Shown piece by piece: positions 55,196 to 63,933 of a DNA stretch of 64,000 bases. Source of the DNA: Flavobacterium sp. I3-2 (lineage in GTDB: Bacteria; Bacteroidota; Bacteroidia; Flavobacteriales; Flavobacteriaceae); assembly GCF_013389595.1 (NCBI RefSeq), contig NZ_CP058306.1, positions 3,100,001 to 3,164,000 on the forward strand, read 5' to 3'. The translations under genes were made by a program, and so were the position numbers. The notes below the pieces were generated by a model, which was not told the origin of the DNA, did not search any database, and saw only the letters and a program-made list of their open reading frames with translations. Position 1 is the stretch's first letter; every line of letters starts with the position of its first letter.

Positions 55196-56068
55196 TTATT
55201 TTTTAACAGCTAATTTATATGCTTTTTGAGTAATCATTACGACAGCTAAAACAATAAATCCAATTATTAATCCTAAAGAAAATTCTTTAATAGTACTGTT
55301 TAAATTAGGTAAAAGATGATGGAAAAAATCAATATTATGCGAAAAAATTCCGCCTGAAACTAACAACAGAGCAATGGTCCCAACGAAAGCTAAAATACGA
55401 ATTACATAAGGTAAAGCTTTAACTAAAAAATGACCTAATTGAGCAACAAATCCTTTATTATTGGATTTTTTTATGATCTTATATCCAGCATCATCCATTC
55501 TAACAATTAAGGCAACCACTCCATAAACTCCAACTGTTGCAAGGAACGCAACTACCGAAACTGATATAATCTGAACAGTTATAGAAGCATCTCTTTCAAT
55601 CACTGTTCCTAATGCAATGATTACAATCTCGACAGATAAAATAAAATCCGTTAAAATCGCAGATTTTATCTTTGCTTTTTCAGCTTTCTCATTATCAATC
55701 TGTGTTCCAACTTCGGGCTCGGTTTCTTTCTTTTTATGAAAAATATAGTGAATAATTTTTTCAGCACCTTCAAAAGCTAAATAACAGCCCCCTAAAATTA
55801 GAATAAATTTAATTGCAACTGGAAAAAAGAAATTCAACAATAACGCAATCGGAACAATTATTAGTTTGTTTAAAAACGATCCTTTTGTAATTGCCCATAG
55901 AACTGGAATTTCTCTAGAAGATAGAAAACCAGTGGCTTTTTCAGCATTTACAGCAAGATCATCTCCTAAAATTCCTGCGGTTTTTTTTGTTGCTATTTTA
56001 CTTGCAATTGCAACATCATCCATCAAAGCTGCAATATCATCTAATATTGCAAAAATACCTGAAGCCAT
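55196..56068 (-). CDS. DUF808 family membrane protein (YedI-like)
   Basis: This 290-residue protein matches DUF808/YedI from its first residues (FAILDDIAALMDDVAIASKI, ATKKTAGILGDDLAVNAEK). It has about six membrane segments in the remaining 220 residues, with a charged loop after the third. The family is common but its function is unknown. It is a single gene divergent from the TPR histidine kinase gene. Confidence 0.9.
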   Translation of the reverse strand: MASGIFAILDDIAALMDDVAIASKIATKKTAGILGDDLAVNAEKATGFLSSREIPVLWAITKGSFLNKLIIVPIALLLNFFFPVAIKFILILGGCYLAFEGAEKIIHYIFHKKKETEPEVGTQIDNEKAEKAKIKSAILTDFILSVEIVIIALGTVIERDASITVQIISVSVVAFLATVGVYGVVALIVRMDDAGYKIIKKSNNKGFVAQLGHFLVKALPYVIRILAFVGTIALLLVSGGIFSHNIDFFHHLLPNLNSTIKEFSLGLIIGFIVLAVVMITQKAYKLAVKK

Positions 56069-56148
56069 ATTTATTTTTTTCGTGAAATTAATTTAAAAAA
56101 AAGAAGTATAAAAATTTTTTTTTAAGATTAAATATCTAGTTAAATAAT

Positions 56149-56156
56149 TATATTTG
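56149..56156 (+). promoter_or_regulatory. Promoter -7 element of the TPR kinase/regulator operon
   Basis: TATATTTG, 44 nt before the ATG. No copy of the TAGCTGNNNNCAGGGATT element lies upstream, so the operon itself does not look like a target of the element seen at 59062 and after. Confidence 0.6.
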
Positions 56157-56199
56157 TAATTATTTTTTACAAATTAAACAGAAAAATTACCTAACTTTT

Positions 56200-58422
56200 A
56201 TGTTAAAAAACCTAAAAAAAATCTTACTATTTTTCATTTTAATTAATTCTTTTAACGTAACAAACGCTCAAGAAACATTAATAAACATTGAGAAAGAATA
56301 TAAGTCAAAAACTTATTTATCTCCAGATTATTATGAGGTAGTGGCAAAATATGCACAGGCATTGTCAATAAATAATAAAAAAGAACAATCAATTACTGTA
56401 CTTATAAAAAATATTGAATTAGCAAAAAAAAATAATGATCATGGGAATACTTCATATTTATACTCTATTCTTTCGATTGAATATTTTTTAGGTAAAGAAA
56501 ATTCTAAATCAGATTTGAGTTTAAAAGAAGCAGAAAAGCATTCAAAAAAAACAAATAGATATGAAATAAAAGGTTTTTATTATTATGTAAATGCTTGGAT
56601 TTTTTTGAGAAAACAGAAAAAAGTTGAAGCTGTAAATAACTACATCAATGCGATCAATAATTATAATTTAGCTGCAGAATCAAAGAAAATTTACAAACTA
56701 AAATCAACGATTTACATTGAATTATCACGAATCTATGGCGATTGGAAAGATGAAGATTTACAAGAAAAATATAGCTTAAAAAGTTTAGAATACGCATTAA
56801 AACAAGATAACAAAAACGAGATTTTCTCTTCTTATATGGCTGTTGGTCATTTATATGATAATAAATTTATCGAATCTAAAAATCTTAAATATCGCGATTT
56901 AGTTGAATTTTACTACCTAAAAGCCTTTGATTTATTTCAAAAAAATGAAATGCTATATATTTCTGATTTAGCTTATGTTTCTATAAATATTGCAAATCTA
57001 TATTTAGCTTATTATCCAGAGAATTATACTGAAAAAGTATTAAAATACACAAATATCGCAAAAGACATTGCTACAGAACAAAATGAATACAATTATATAG
57101 CCAATGCAAATTTAAATTTAGGTGAAATTGCAAAAAGAAAAGGAAATTATAACGAAGCAAAAACATATTATTTACAAGCATTAAATCAAATTCAGAATAG
57201 TTTTAAAAAAGATACAAATGTTGAATTAAATATTCTTCAAAAATTAATTGATCTTGAAGAATTAAACAAAAATTATTTTGAAGTAAGTAAATATCAAAAA
57301 GAATATTTAAAAATCTATATCGAAGTATTCGATTACCAACAACATGAAGCTAGTAAACGAATTGAAGCTGAATTTGAAAAAAAATTACAAGAAAAAGAAT
57401 TAGAAAAATTACAATTAATTACTGACAAAAAAGAACAACAAATTCAACTATTAAATTTTCAGAATCTTGAAAGAGAAACACAATATAAAAATTTGAAATT
57501 AATAGAAGAAAATCAATCAAAAAAATTAACCTTATCAGAACTAATTACTCAAAAAAAGCAACAAGAGTTAAAATTATTAGAACTTGAAACTCAAGCAAAA
57601 TCAAAAGAAGTAATCAGATTTCGAGAAAAGCTTGCTTACAGAGAACAAACCAATAATTTTTATGCGCTGATCATTTTATCAATTATTCTTATTGTCATCT
57701 TATTATTATTTCTTTTAAGACAAAGAACAAAAAGAATGCTTGAAAAAGAAAAATCGTACAAACTTGCCATTGAAAAAGAGAAACAACATGCCAAAATTTC
57801 GGCACTTACATCTTTACTTGATGGTCAAGAAAAAGAAAGAGAACGACTTGCAAGAGATTTACACGATGGTCTCGGTGGATTATTATCGGCTACAAAACTT
57901 CAACTTTCAGATTTGTTAAATAAAAAAAATGAAATTAAAAACGAAGAATTAAAAGTTATTAGTGATCATATCGATTTTGCAATTAATAAACTAAGAAAAG
58001 TATCTCATAATCTCATGCCTGATTTAATAATCAAATATGGATTAGAAGTTGCTTTAAAGGAATTTGCTATTCGAATGAAAAATAACAATCTCGAAATACA
58101 TGTACATTTCTTGAGCTACACAAATACACTAGAAACAGAAAAACAACTTTTTGTATATAGAATTATTCAAGAATTAGTCAACAATGCAATAAAACACGCT
58201 CAATCCAAACACATAATTATACAACTTGTCGAAGAAACAAACTTATATCAAGTAACAGTTGAAGATGATGGAATAGGATTTGAAGTAAACAATCTCGAAT
58301 TTAAAAATTCGGCCGGATTCTTAAATATACAATCCAGAATACATTTTTTGAAAGGAACCTTTGAAGTTCATTCAGAAAAAAATCTTGGAACAAGTTTTGA
58401 GTTTAATTTCCCTAAAAAATAA
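56200..58422 (+). CDS. TPR sensor histidine kinase (HisKA_3 type)
   Basis: This 740-residue kinase has a signal peptide (ending TNAQ, residue 24), a periplasmic array of tetratricopeptide repeats (for example IANANLNLGEIAKRKGNYNE), a coiled coil, and one membrane helix (about 488-508). The kinase is of the HisKA_3/NarX group, with His555 in LARDLHDGLGG, and a HATPase domain with IIQELVNNAIKHA and VEDDGIGFEV. The response-regulator gene begins 3 nt after its stop, so the two form a cognate pair. The periplasmic TPR array implies sensing through protein contact rather than a small ligand. Confidence 0.93.
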   Translation: MLKNLKKILLFFILINSFNVTNAQETLINIEKEYKSKTYLSPDYYEVVAKYAQALSINNKKEQSITVLIKNIELAKKNNDHGNTSYLYSILSIEYFLGKENSKSDLSLKEAEKHSKKTNRYEIKGFYYYVNAWIFLRKQKKVEAVNNYINAINNYNLAAESKKIYKLKSTIYIELSRIYGDWKDEDLQEKYSLKSLEYALKQDNKNEIFSSYMAVGHLYDNKFIESKNLKYRDLVEFYYLKAFDLFQKNEMLYISDLAYVSINIANLYLAYYPENYTEKVLKYTNIAKDIATEQNEYNYIANANLNLGEIAKRKGNYNEAKTYYLQALNQIQNSFKKDTNVELNILQKLIDLEELNKNYFEVSKYQKEYLKIYIEVFDYQQHEASKRIEAEFEKKLQEKELEKLQLITDKKEQQIQLLNFQNLERETQYKNLKLIEENQSKKLTLSELITQKKQQELKLLELETQAKSKEVIRFREKLAYREQTNNFYALIILSIILIVILLLFLLRQRTKRMLEKEKSYKLAIEKEKQHAKISALTSLLDGQEKERERLARDLHDGLGGLLSATKLQLSDLLNKKNEIKNEELKVISDHIDFAINKLRKVSHNLMPDLIIKYGLEVALKEFAIRMKNNNLEIHVHFLSYTNTLETEKQLFVYRIIQELVNNAIKHAQSKHIIIQLVEETNLYQVTVEDDGIGFEVNNLEFKNSAGFLNIQSRIHFLKGTFEVHSEKNLGTSFEFNFPKK

Positions 58423-58425
58423 AAT

Positions 58426-59055
58426 ATGATAAAGATTGCTATTACGGATGATCATCCTTTATTATTAGAAGGATTAAAAAATATACTAAATACTAGAAAA
58501 TCAGTTAAAGTTACCGAATGTTATTCAAGCGCAAAAGAACTTTTAGAAGGATTACCTAACGCTGAAATCGATGTACTTTTGTTAGATATTAATTTAGAAG
58601 ATGCAAATAGTATTGAAATATTAAGTAAAATAACAAAAATCAAGCCCGAACTATACATTATTATGTTAAGTGTTCATAACGAATTAGCAGTTATTAATAG
58701 TTGCATCAGTCAAGGTGCTTTTGGATATATTCAGAAAAACGCTTCTATTGATGAAATTCTTATTGGAATAGAAACAGTTTATAAAGGTGAAAAATTCTTT
58801 TGTACGCAAACTCAAAAGAAAATGAAAATCAAAGAAAATGATCAACCCAATACAGTTCCGAAGTTGACACGTCGAGAAAAAGAAATACTAATCGAAGCTG
58901 CATTTGGATTAACAACAAATCAAATTGCGGAAAAATTATTCATTAGTCCACATACTGTAGAAAGTCATCGAAAAAATTTGATTGAAAAATTCCAAACAAG
59001 TAATTTAAGTTCAGCAATTAAACTTGCTTTCGAATACGGATTAATTGGGGTTTAA
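58426..59055 (+). CDS. NarL/LuxR family response regulator
   Basis: This 209-residue regulator has a receiver domain (DD at 8-9, phospho-acceptor Asp54 in LLLDINLEDA, Lys in YIQKNAS) and a LuxR-type helix-turn-helix (LTRREKEILIEAAFGLTTNQ, then IAEKLFISPHTVESHRKNLI). It should bind DNA as a dimer after phosphorylation by the TPR kinase encoded 3 nt upstream. The first operator-like element of the tandem RNA units begins 7 nt after its stop codon, which makes it the obvious candidate activator for them. No terminator separates it from the first unit. Confidence 0.94.
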   Translation: MIKIAITDDHPLLLEGLKNILNTRKSVKVTECYSSAKELLEGLPNAEIDVLLLDINLEDANSIEILSKITKIKPELYIIMLSVHNELAVINSCISQGAFGYIQKNASIDEILIGIETVYKGEKFFCTQTQKKMKIKENDQPNTVPKLTRREKEILIEAAFGLTTNQIAEKLFISPHTVESHRKNLIEKFQTSNLSSAIKLAFEYGLIGV

Positions 59056-59061
59056 TGAAAA

Positions 59062-59107
59062 TAGCTATTTTCAGGGATTTAAAAACAACTTCAAGTTAAT
59101 ATATTTG
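59062..59107 (+). promoter_or_regulatory. Activator site and promoter of small RNA unit A
   Basis: The element TAGCTATTTTCAGGGATT (59062-59079) is followed, 29 nt after its CAG, by TTTG of the -7 element TATATTTG (59100-59107). The expected start is about 59113, so the dyad centre is near -43, typical of a class II activator. No -33 TTG is present, which suggests the promoter needs the activator. Confidence 0.65.
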
Positions 59108-59112
59108 AAGTT

Positions 59113-59209
59113 AAAGGAAATCATATTTATTTGATCAATTATTTAGTAAAGAGATCTTAAACCAAACGGTTTAAAATTAAAAGAAAGTGCATTTACACTT
59201 TCTTTTTTT
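59113..59209 (+). ncRNA. Tandem small RNA unit A (candidate)
   Basis: About 97 nt, with an internal hairpin TTAAACC-AAAC-GGTTTAA (59157-59174) and a terminator hairpin GAAAGTG/CACTTTC (59183-59202) followed by seven T. It has no convincing ORF. It could also act as the terminator of the kinase/regulator operon, which would explain this unit alone but not the three that follow. It is the most diverged of the four. Confidence 0.5.
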
Positions 59210-59275
59210 AATCTTAAAATTTTAGAAATAAACTCAAAATCAATCTGAATAAAAATCTTCAAATTAATTAGAATA

Positions 59276-59321
59276 TGGCTGTTTTCAGTGATGTTTTATA
59301 AAACTAGCTTAACTAAATTTG
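59276..59321 (+). promoter_or_regulatory. Activator site and promoter of small RNA unit B
   Basis: TGGCTGTTTTCAGTGATG (59276-59293) contains the dyad CTG-TTTT-CAG. The -7 element TAAATTTG (59314-59321) has its TTTG exactly 29 nt after CAG, the same as unit A. Confidence 0.65.
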
Positions 59322-59326
59322 AAATA

Positions 59327-59456
59327 ATAAATATAGCTTTACAACCCTATATTATTTTAAAAAAAATTGAAAAAGATAGTAATTGTTATTTAATTGAGAC
59401 TTAAATAAACTCTAATTTACTTGAAGGAAGTGTGATAAAACACTTCCTTTTTTATT
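59327..59456 (+). ncRNA. Tandem small RNA unit B (candidate)
   Basis: About 130 nt. A 5' stem AATATAG/CTATATT (59330-59353) lies near the start, and a GAGACTTAA stretch (59396-59404) is a degenerate form of the GAGCTTAA element of units C and D. The terminator stem AAGGAAGTG/CACTTCCTT (59424-59449) is followed by a T-rich tail. No ORF longer than a few codons. Confidence 0.6.
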
Positions 59457-59484
59457 TTTAATAATTTCTTAAATAATTGAAATT

Positions 59485-59531
59485 TAGCTGAATTCAGGGA
59501 TTAAAAACACCAAAAATTCTTATGATATTTG
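59485..59531 (+). promoter_or_regulatory. Activator site and promoter of small RNA unit C
   Basis: TAGCTGAATTCAGGGATT (59485-59502) contains a perfect CTGAATTCAG dyad. A -7-like GATATTTG (59524-59531) has TTTG 30 nt after CAG. Confidence 0.65.
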
Positions 59532-59536
59532 TATCA

Positions 59537-59662
59537 ACAAAAAGATTAATAAAATCTTTAGTTAAGAAAAATTAGAAAAAGAAAAAAAGTTGTTTTTTAA
59601 ATGGAGCTTAACCTACCTCTTAAGCATAATAAGGAAGTGAAATAATTCACTTCCTTTTTTAT
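59537..59662 (+). ncRNA. Tandem small RNA unit C (candidate)
   Basis: About 126 nt. It has a 5' stem AAAGATT/AATCTTT (59541-59559). It also has a hairpin with stem GCTTAA/TTAAGC (59606-59625) presenting the loop CCTACCTC. The terminator stem AAGGAAGTGA/TCACTTCCTT (59631-59656) runs into a T run. A 14-codon frame from ATG 59601 (MELNLPLKHNKEVK) overlaps the terminator, so a peptide is less likely than a structured RNA. Confidence 0.65.
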
Positions 59663-59831
59663 TTTTTGATCTTTTTATTTTATAAATTAAAATATAAAAA
59701 CATTTTGATTATCCTTTTTACCCTCAAGTATTCATTTAGCAAATAAAATGTTAAAATTTACTAATTTAATTAATAACACCCACGACTTTATCCTTAAAAA
59801 ATGAATAATTAATAGAAAATTAATTTAAAAT
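59663..59831. other. Spacer between units C and D
   Basis: About 170 AT-rich bases with no ORF, promoter or hairpin that I can support. Confidence 0.4.
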
Positions 59832-59878
59832 TAGCTGAAAATAGGGATTTTTTATCGTACAATAATGAACGTAATTTG
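59832..59878 (+). promoter_or_regulatory. Activator site and promoter of small RNA unit D
   Basis: TAGCTGAAAATAGGGATT (59832-59849) is followed by a -7-like GTAATTTG (59871-59878), TTTG 30 nt after the TAG half-site, as in unit C. Both C and D continue TATCAACAAAA just after the -7 element. Confidence 0.65.
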
Positions 59879-59883
59879 TATCA

Positions 59884-60020
59884 ACAAAAGGAGCTAATTT
59901 TTTTACTTCTATGTTACAAAAAAAATACTATGAAAAAGAAAACTTAATCGTTTTCGCAAAATGGAGCTTAACCTACCTCTTAAGCAAAAAGGAAGTGTAA
60001 AAAATCACTTCCTTTTTTTA
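59884..60020 (+). ncRNA. Tandem small RNA unit D (candidate)
   Basis: About 137 nt. It shares with unit C an exact 25-nt block (59961-59985), including stem GCTTAA/TTAAGC and loop CCTACCTC. The terminator stem GGAAGTG/CACTTCC (59991-60012) is followed by seven T. A 29-codon frame from ATG 59911 (MLQKKYYEKENLIVFAKWSL, then TYLLSKKEV) is open here, but the matching frame in unit C has no ATG, so coding is not conserved. Confidence 0.65.
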
Positions 60021-60131
60021 TTTACACAAAGCTTAAAAAACCTTCAGATAATTTATAAACTATAATACATTTACTTTTACAACTTAAATTAGAAAAACTT
60101 ATTGTAAACAGATTAGTCAATACATTAATGT

Positions 60132-61352
60132 TTATTTTTCTTTTCCCATATCTTTAATCATTGAAAGTGAAAAATAACCTAAAATCAAAACAGCTAATAC
60201 AATACAAATCCACATAAATGTTGCTGTTTGCCAAAAATTTTTGGTTCCATCGATTTTTGTTTCATTTGTAATTTTTTGCAAATCAGAAACTGTAATTTTT
60301 GGATAGGTTTTAGAATAATCAATTTCAGCAAATTCTAAATCGTAAGTTGGTGCTTGTAGTGAATTGTCAATTAAAATAGAATAAACTTCATCAGTTTTTA
60401 AATTTGATAATAAATTTTCTTCATTTTGAAATAATTCTACAGAACTGAATTTTAATTCTGGATTGTCCGAATTATCAATGACAACATAAAAATCTTTCAC
60501 AAAAATATTTGGTATTTCAAACACATTTGATTTATTTGAATTAATGTAAAAACTTATTATTTCATCATTATAAACAACCTCTTTGCGTTTTTCTTCTCTT
60601 TTTTGCTCAACATAAATTGTAGCTTTTCGCATATAAAAATCATCCGAATCAATTATAAATTTAATTCCATCAATTGATTGTGGTTCAGCAAACGAAATTT
60701 CAATTTTGGTTTGTTTATTTGTTTTATCAGATAGAACTTTTTGAGAAATGTTTTTTAAAGAAACTACATTTTTTGGTTTAAAAGTATCCAAATAAATACC
60801 AGCTTGCAGAATATTTAATGGCAATGAATTTTTATCAACAAAAACAAATTTTATAAACTTATAATTATTTAGAGGTAATTTAAAACTGCGTTCAATATAA
60901 TCATCACCTGCGTCGTTTAAATTTTCAATTATTTGATTGTTAACCAATCCAAACCATTTTTTTCCATCATCGCTTCCACTAATATTGAATTTTTTAAATC
61001 CATCTGTATTTGCAATCTTTAAAATCAATTCATTAATTTTTTGTTGTTTATCATTTGAGATAACAACGCTAGTTACTACATTTTCGATAGCTTCATTTGA
61101 AATTATTGGAAAATCTTGAAATAAATATTCGTTTGAATTTTCTCTAAAAAAAACATAAGGCACTTGATTCTTTTTGGAATCTAAAATTCGAATATGATTA
61201 AGATTATTTTGAGCAACTGAACGTAACTCTGACGATATTTCAATTAAATGAAATCCATTTTGTTTTACCTTTTGAATCTTACCTTGATATTCTTGTGCAA
61301 AGGAAAATTGAAAAATCGATATAAATATTAAAAAACTAAGTATCTTTTTCAT
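60132..61352 (-). CDS. DUF3999-like membrane-anchored protein
   Basis: This protein of about 406 residues has a signal peptide (FLIFISIFQFSFAQ), a long beta-rich periplasmic part and one C-terminal membrane helix (WICIVLAVLILGYFSLSMI). It resembles the DUF3999 proteins that accompany DUF2339 proteins, with discoidin-like segments such as FNISGSDDGKKWFGLVNNQI. I use the ATG at 61352, which gives an MKKILSF signal start; one at 61373 would add seven residues. It overlaps the end of the DUF2339 gene by 17 nt, so the two proteins likely form a complex in the envelope. Confidence 0.75.
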   Translation of the reverse strand: MKKILSFLIFISIFQFSFAQEYQGKIQKVKQNGFHLIEISSELRSVAQNNLNHIRILDSKKNQVPYVFFRENSNEYLFQDFPIISNEAIENVVTSVVISNDKQQKINELILKIANTDGFKKFNISGSDDGKKWFGLVNNQIIENLNDAGDDYIERSFKLPLNNYKFIKFVFVDKNSLPLNILQAGIYLDTFKPKNVVSLKNISQKVLSDKTNKQTKIEISFAEPQSIDGIKFIIDSDDFYMRKATIYVEQKREEKRKEVVYNDEIISFYINSNKSNVFEIPNIFVKDFYVVIDNSDNPELKFSSVELFQNEENLLSNLKTDEVYSILIDNSLQAPTYDLEFAEIDYSKTYPKITVSDLQKITNETKIDGTKNFWQTATFMWICIVLAVLILGYFSLSMIKDMGKEK

Positions 61353-63906
61353 CTTGATGTTGTTTAGATTCATCTGTATTTTTTTTATTCAATTTCTGAT
61401 AAACGAATGAAATAATAAGTACCAAAATACCTAATAAAATAAAAGCTACAATTCGTCCAGGACCTGAAACATTGATATCGAAAATAAACAATTTTAGAAC
61501 AGTTAATCCTAATAAAGCTAATGCGATAATTCGTAATTGTTTGATTTGTTTTTTGATTCCAATGATTAAGAAAATAAACGATAATAGTCCCCAAAGAATT
61601 GGAAAACCAACTTTAATCACACGTTTTTTTACCAACATCAATTCTGAATCGTAAGCTAAATATCTTTCGTAATCAGAAAAATACGCTGTAGTAGCCGAAG
61701 CTTTGTTCTGAGAAGTTACAATCGCATTTACAAAATCAGTCGAAAAATATAAAGAATGAACCATAATTTCATTACTCAAAATAAATGTCACGCAAAATGC
61801 AAAAATCCAAAGCATAATTTTGGTATCCAAAATCGAAGTTAAAATAGCTTCTTTTCTATTCTTTATTAAAATATAAATACAAGTAATTATACAAACTAAG
61901 ATTACATAATGACCAATAAATGCAGAATTGCTGTCGTAATTATAATTGAAATTATTTGAAATTTCATTGAATGTTAATCTATGGAATATCAATAAATAAA
62001 ATAAGATGTTTATGCCTGATAAAATAAGCGCAACAATACTATTTGCTTTACTTTTAAATTTAAATAAGAAACAAACCAAAATCGTTGTGAAAACGTAATG
62101 ATAAACCACAGCATACGAAAGAATTGATGCATCGTTTGAATAAAACAAGTTAGTTTGATAAATAATTTCAAACATTCCAACTAAATATCCAATAACCAAC
62201 GAACACACCAAAACTACTTTTTTATAAGGAGCTGGATCAATTTCAAAAAAATAAAATTTCATGGGTTCGTTTTCCTTTTTCAATATAAAATAAGAAACGA
62301 CAAACGAAGCAATTGCAAGTAAACCAGTGACAAAAATTTTATTTAAAAAAGGATATAAAATCAAATCAGAATATTCTGAATATGTTTGTGTCCAATCTAA
62401 AAACAAACTAATAATCATCAAAAATTGAACAACTATTGCACCGACTCTGAAAGTCGATATTTTAGATTTCTGCGAAAGCCAAAGTAATAATACAGCTTCG
62501 CAAGCCCAAAATAGTGTAATATAATTACCGTTAAACTGAAATGGAATTGTAAGCGTGATAAATGTTAAAGCTAATCCTAAAAGAAAATAAATAGCATCTT
62601 TTTTGATTCCGAATTTTCGATATAAAACTAGTGAGAAAATCAAATTATAAAAAGCTAGGGAAATAGTAAAAATCCCTTTCAATTCTGTATGCCAATTTTG
62701 GAAAACGGTTGCTCCTACTCCAAAATAAAAGAAAGTATTAACAAGCATGATGATATATTCTATTTTCGTAAAAACACCTTTATTTTTTACATTATTAATT
62801 ACAGCAGCAATACTAAAAATGATATACATAATCGTTGCAAAAACAAATGCGCCCTGATACGGTAACTCATGATTATTAAATTCAATAACAAACCAAGAAA
62901 TATATATTATTGATGAAAAAATAAATGCCAATAACGTAACAATATTCCATTTTTTATAGAAGGAGATAATCAACATTCCAATATTCAAAATAGCAATGTA
63001 ACCAAACAAAACTTGATAATTACCCGAACCTGTACTTACCATAAACGGAACAGAAAAACCTCCGATTAAAGTCAGAATAGCTAATTCTCTACGATTGTAA
63101 GAAACTGAAACTAATGCACTAAAGATGGTAATCACAACCATAATAACAAAAGCTACAGTTTGTGAAAAGAGTTGATAATCGTGAAAGGCAATTCCGATTG
63201 TAAAATAAAATATACTTATTGCACCAGCAACAAAAACCGAGCTAAATGCAGCAAAATTTTTACGTAAACGATGAGCTACTGCCATAACAATTCCACCTGC
63301 AAGAATTCCAATTCCAACACGTGCTGGTTCGTTTATCCAATCTCGATCTATAGCGTATTTTACAAAGAAACTAATTCCCAAAACCAAAATTAAAATTCCG
63401 ATTTTACTGATTAAATTTTCTCCTATAAATTTCTCTAAATCAGGATTTTTCTCTTTGAATTTTTCAAACCAAGATTTCTTGGGAATAAACGTTTTTGTTT
63501 CAAAAATAGGTTGCGGTTGATTTTCTAAAACATTCTGATTGCTTGTTGTCTGCGCAATTTCGAGATCAATACTTTTAGATTGAATTTCTTGTTTTATTTT
63601 AATTTCTTCAATTGGGGAAGTTACAACTTCTTCTTTTAAAATTACAACTTCTGATTCTTGCTTACTTTCAAGTACAACATCGGCAACAATAGGCTTCTCA
63701 TCAACTAATGGAGCAACGGTTTGTTTTGGAATAACTTTTTCTGAACTAGAAATAGTTTTGAACTTACTATCGATTTGATTTTTTAAATCATCTAATTTAA
63801 AAGTAAGATTTCGTATTTCGATTTGAAAATTAGTAATAATTTTTTGTTGCTTATTGAGAATTATAATAAGTAAAACTACAATAACTATAAATAGGAAAAT
63901 CTCCAT
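61336..63906 (-). CDS. DUF2339 family polytopic membrane protein
   Basis: This 856-residue protein has an N-terminal membrane helix (residues 1-17), a coiled coil, a Glu/Val-rich linker, and then over 20 membrane helices. The family signature is at about 155-200 (FIGENLISKIGILILVLGIS, then DWINEPARVGIGILAGGIVM). DUF2339 proteins are widespread and unexplained, possibly cell-wall or polysaccharide related. The downstream DUF3999-like gene overlaps it. A TATATTTG promoter is at 63926-63933. Confidence 0.9.
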   Translation of the reverse strand: MEIFLFIVIVVLLIIILNKQQKIITNFQIEIRNLTFKLDDLKNQIDSKFKTISSSEKVIPKQTVAPLVDEKPIVADVVLESKQESEVVILKEEVVTSPIEEIKIKQEIQSKSIDLEIAQTTSNQNVLENQPQPIFETKTFIPKKSWFEKFKEKNPDLEKFIGENLISKIGILILVLGISFFVKYAIDRDWINEPARVGIGILAGGIVMAVAHRLRKNFAAFSSVFVAGAISIFYFTIGIAFHDYQLFSQTVAFVIMVVITIFSALVSVSYNRRELAILTLIGGFSVPFMVSTGSGNYQVLFGYIAILNIGMLIISFYKKWNIVTLLAFIFSSIIYISWFVIEFNNHELPYQGAFVFATIMYIIFSIAAVINNVKNKGVFTKIEYIIMLVNTFFYFGVGATVFQNWHTELKGIFTISLAFYNLIFSLVLYRKFGIKKDAIYFLLGLALTFITLTIPFQFNGNYITLFWACEAVLLLWLSQKSKISTFRVGAIVVQFLMIISLFLDWTQTYSEYSDLILYPFLNKIFVTGLLAIASFVVSYFILKKENEPMKFYFFEIDPAPYKKVVLVCSLVIGYLVGMFEIIYQTNLFYSNDASILSYAVVYHYVFTTILVCFLFKFKSKANSIVALILSGINILFYLLIFHRLTFNEISNNFNYNYDSNSAFIGHYVILVCIITCIYILIKNRKEAILTSILDTKIMLWIFAFCVTFILSNEIMVHSLYFSTDFVNAIVTSQNKASATTAYFSDYERYLAYDSELMLVKKRVIKVGFPILWGLLSFIFLIIGIKKQIKQLRIIALALLGLTVLKLFIFDINVSGPGRIVAFILLGILVLIISFVYQKLNKKNTDESKQHQDEKDT

Positions 63907-63925
63907 AATTTATTCTTTTTAGTAA

Positions 63926-63933
63926 CAAATATA
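63926..63933 (-). promoter_or_regulatory. Promoter -7 element of the DUF2339 operon
   Basis: TATATTTG on the minus strand, 19 nt before the start codon. Confidence 0.55.

Noticed and set aside
59062-60020. Reading the tandem units as a CRISPR array or as simple DNA repeats
   Set aside because: The repeated elements are promoter- and terminator-like, unevenly spaced (214, 209 and 347 bases) and diverged. There are no short direct repeats with equal spacers and no cas genes.
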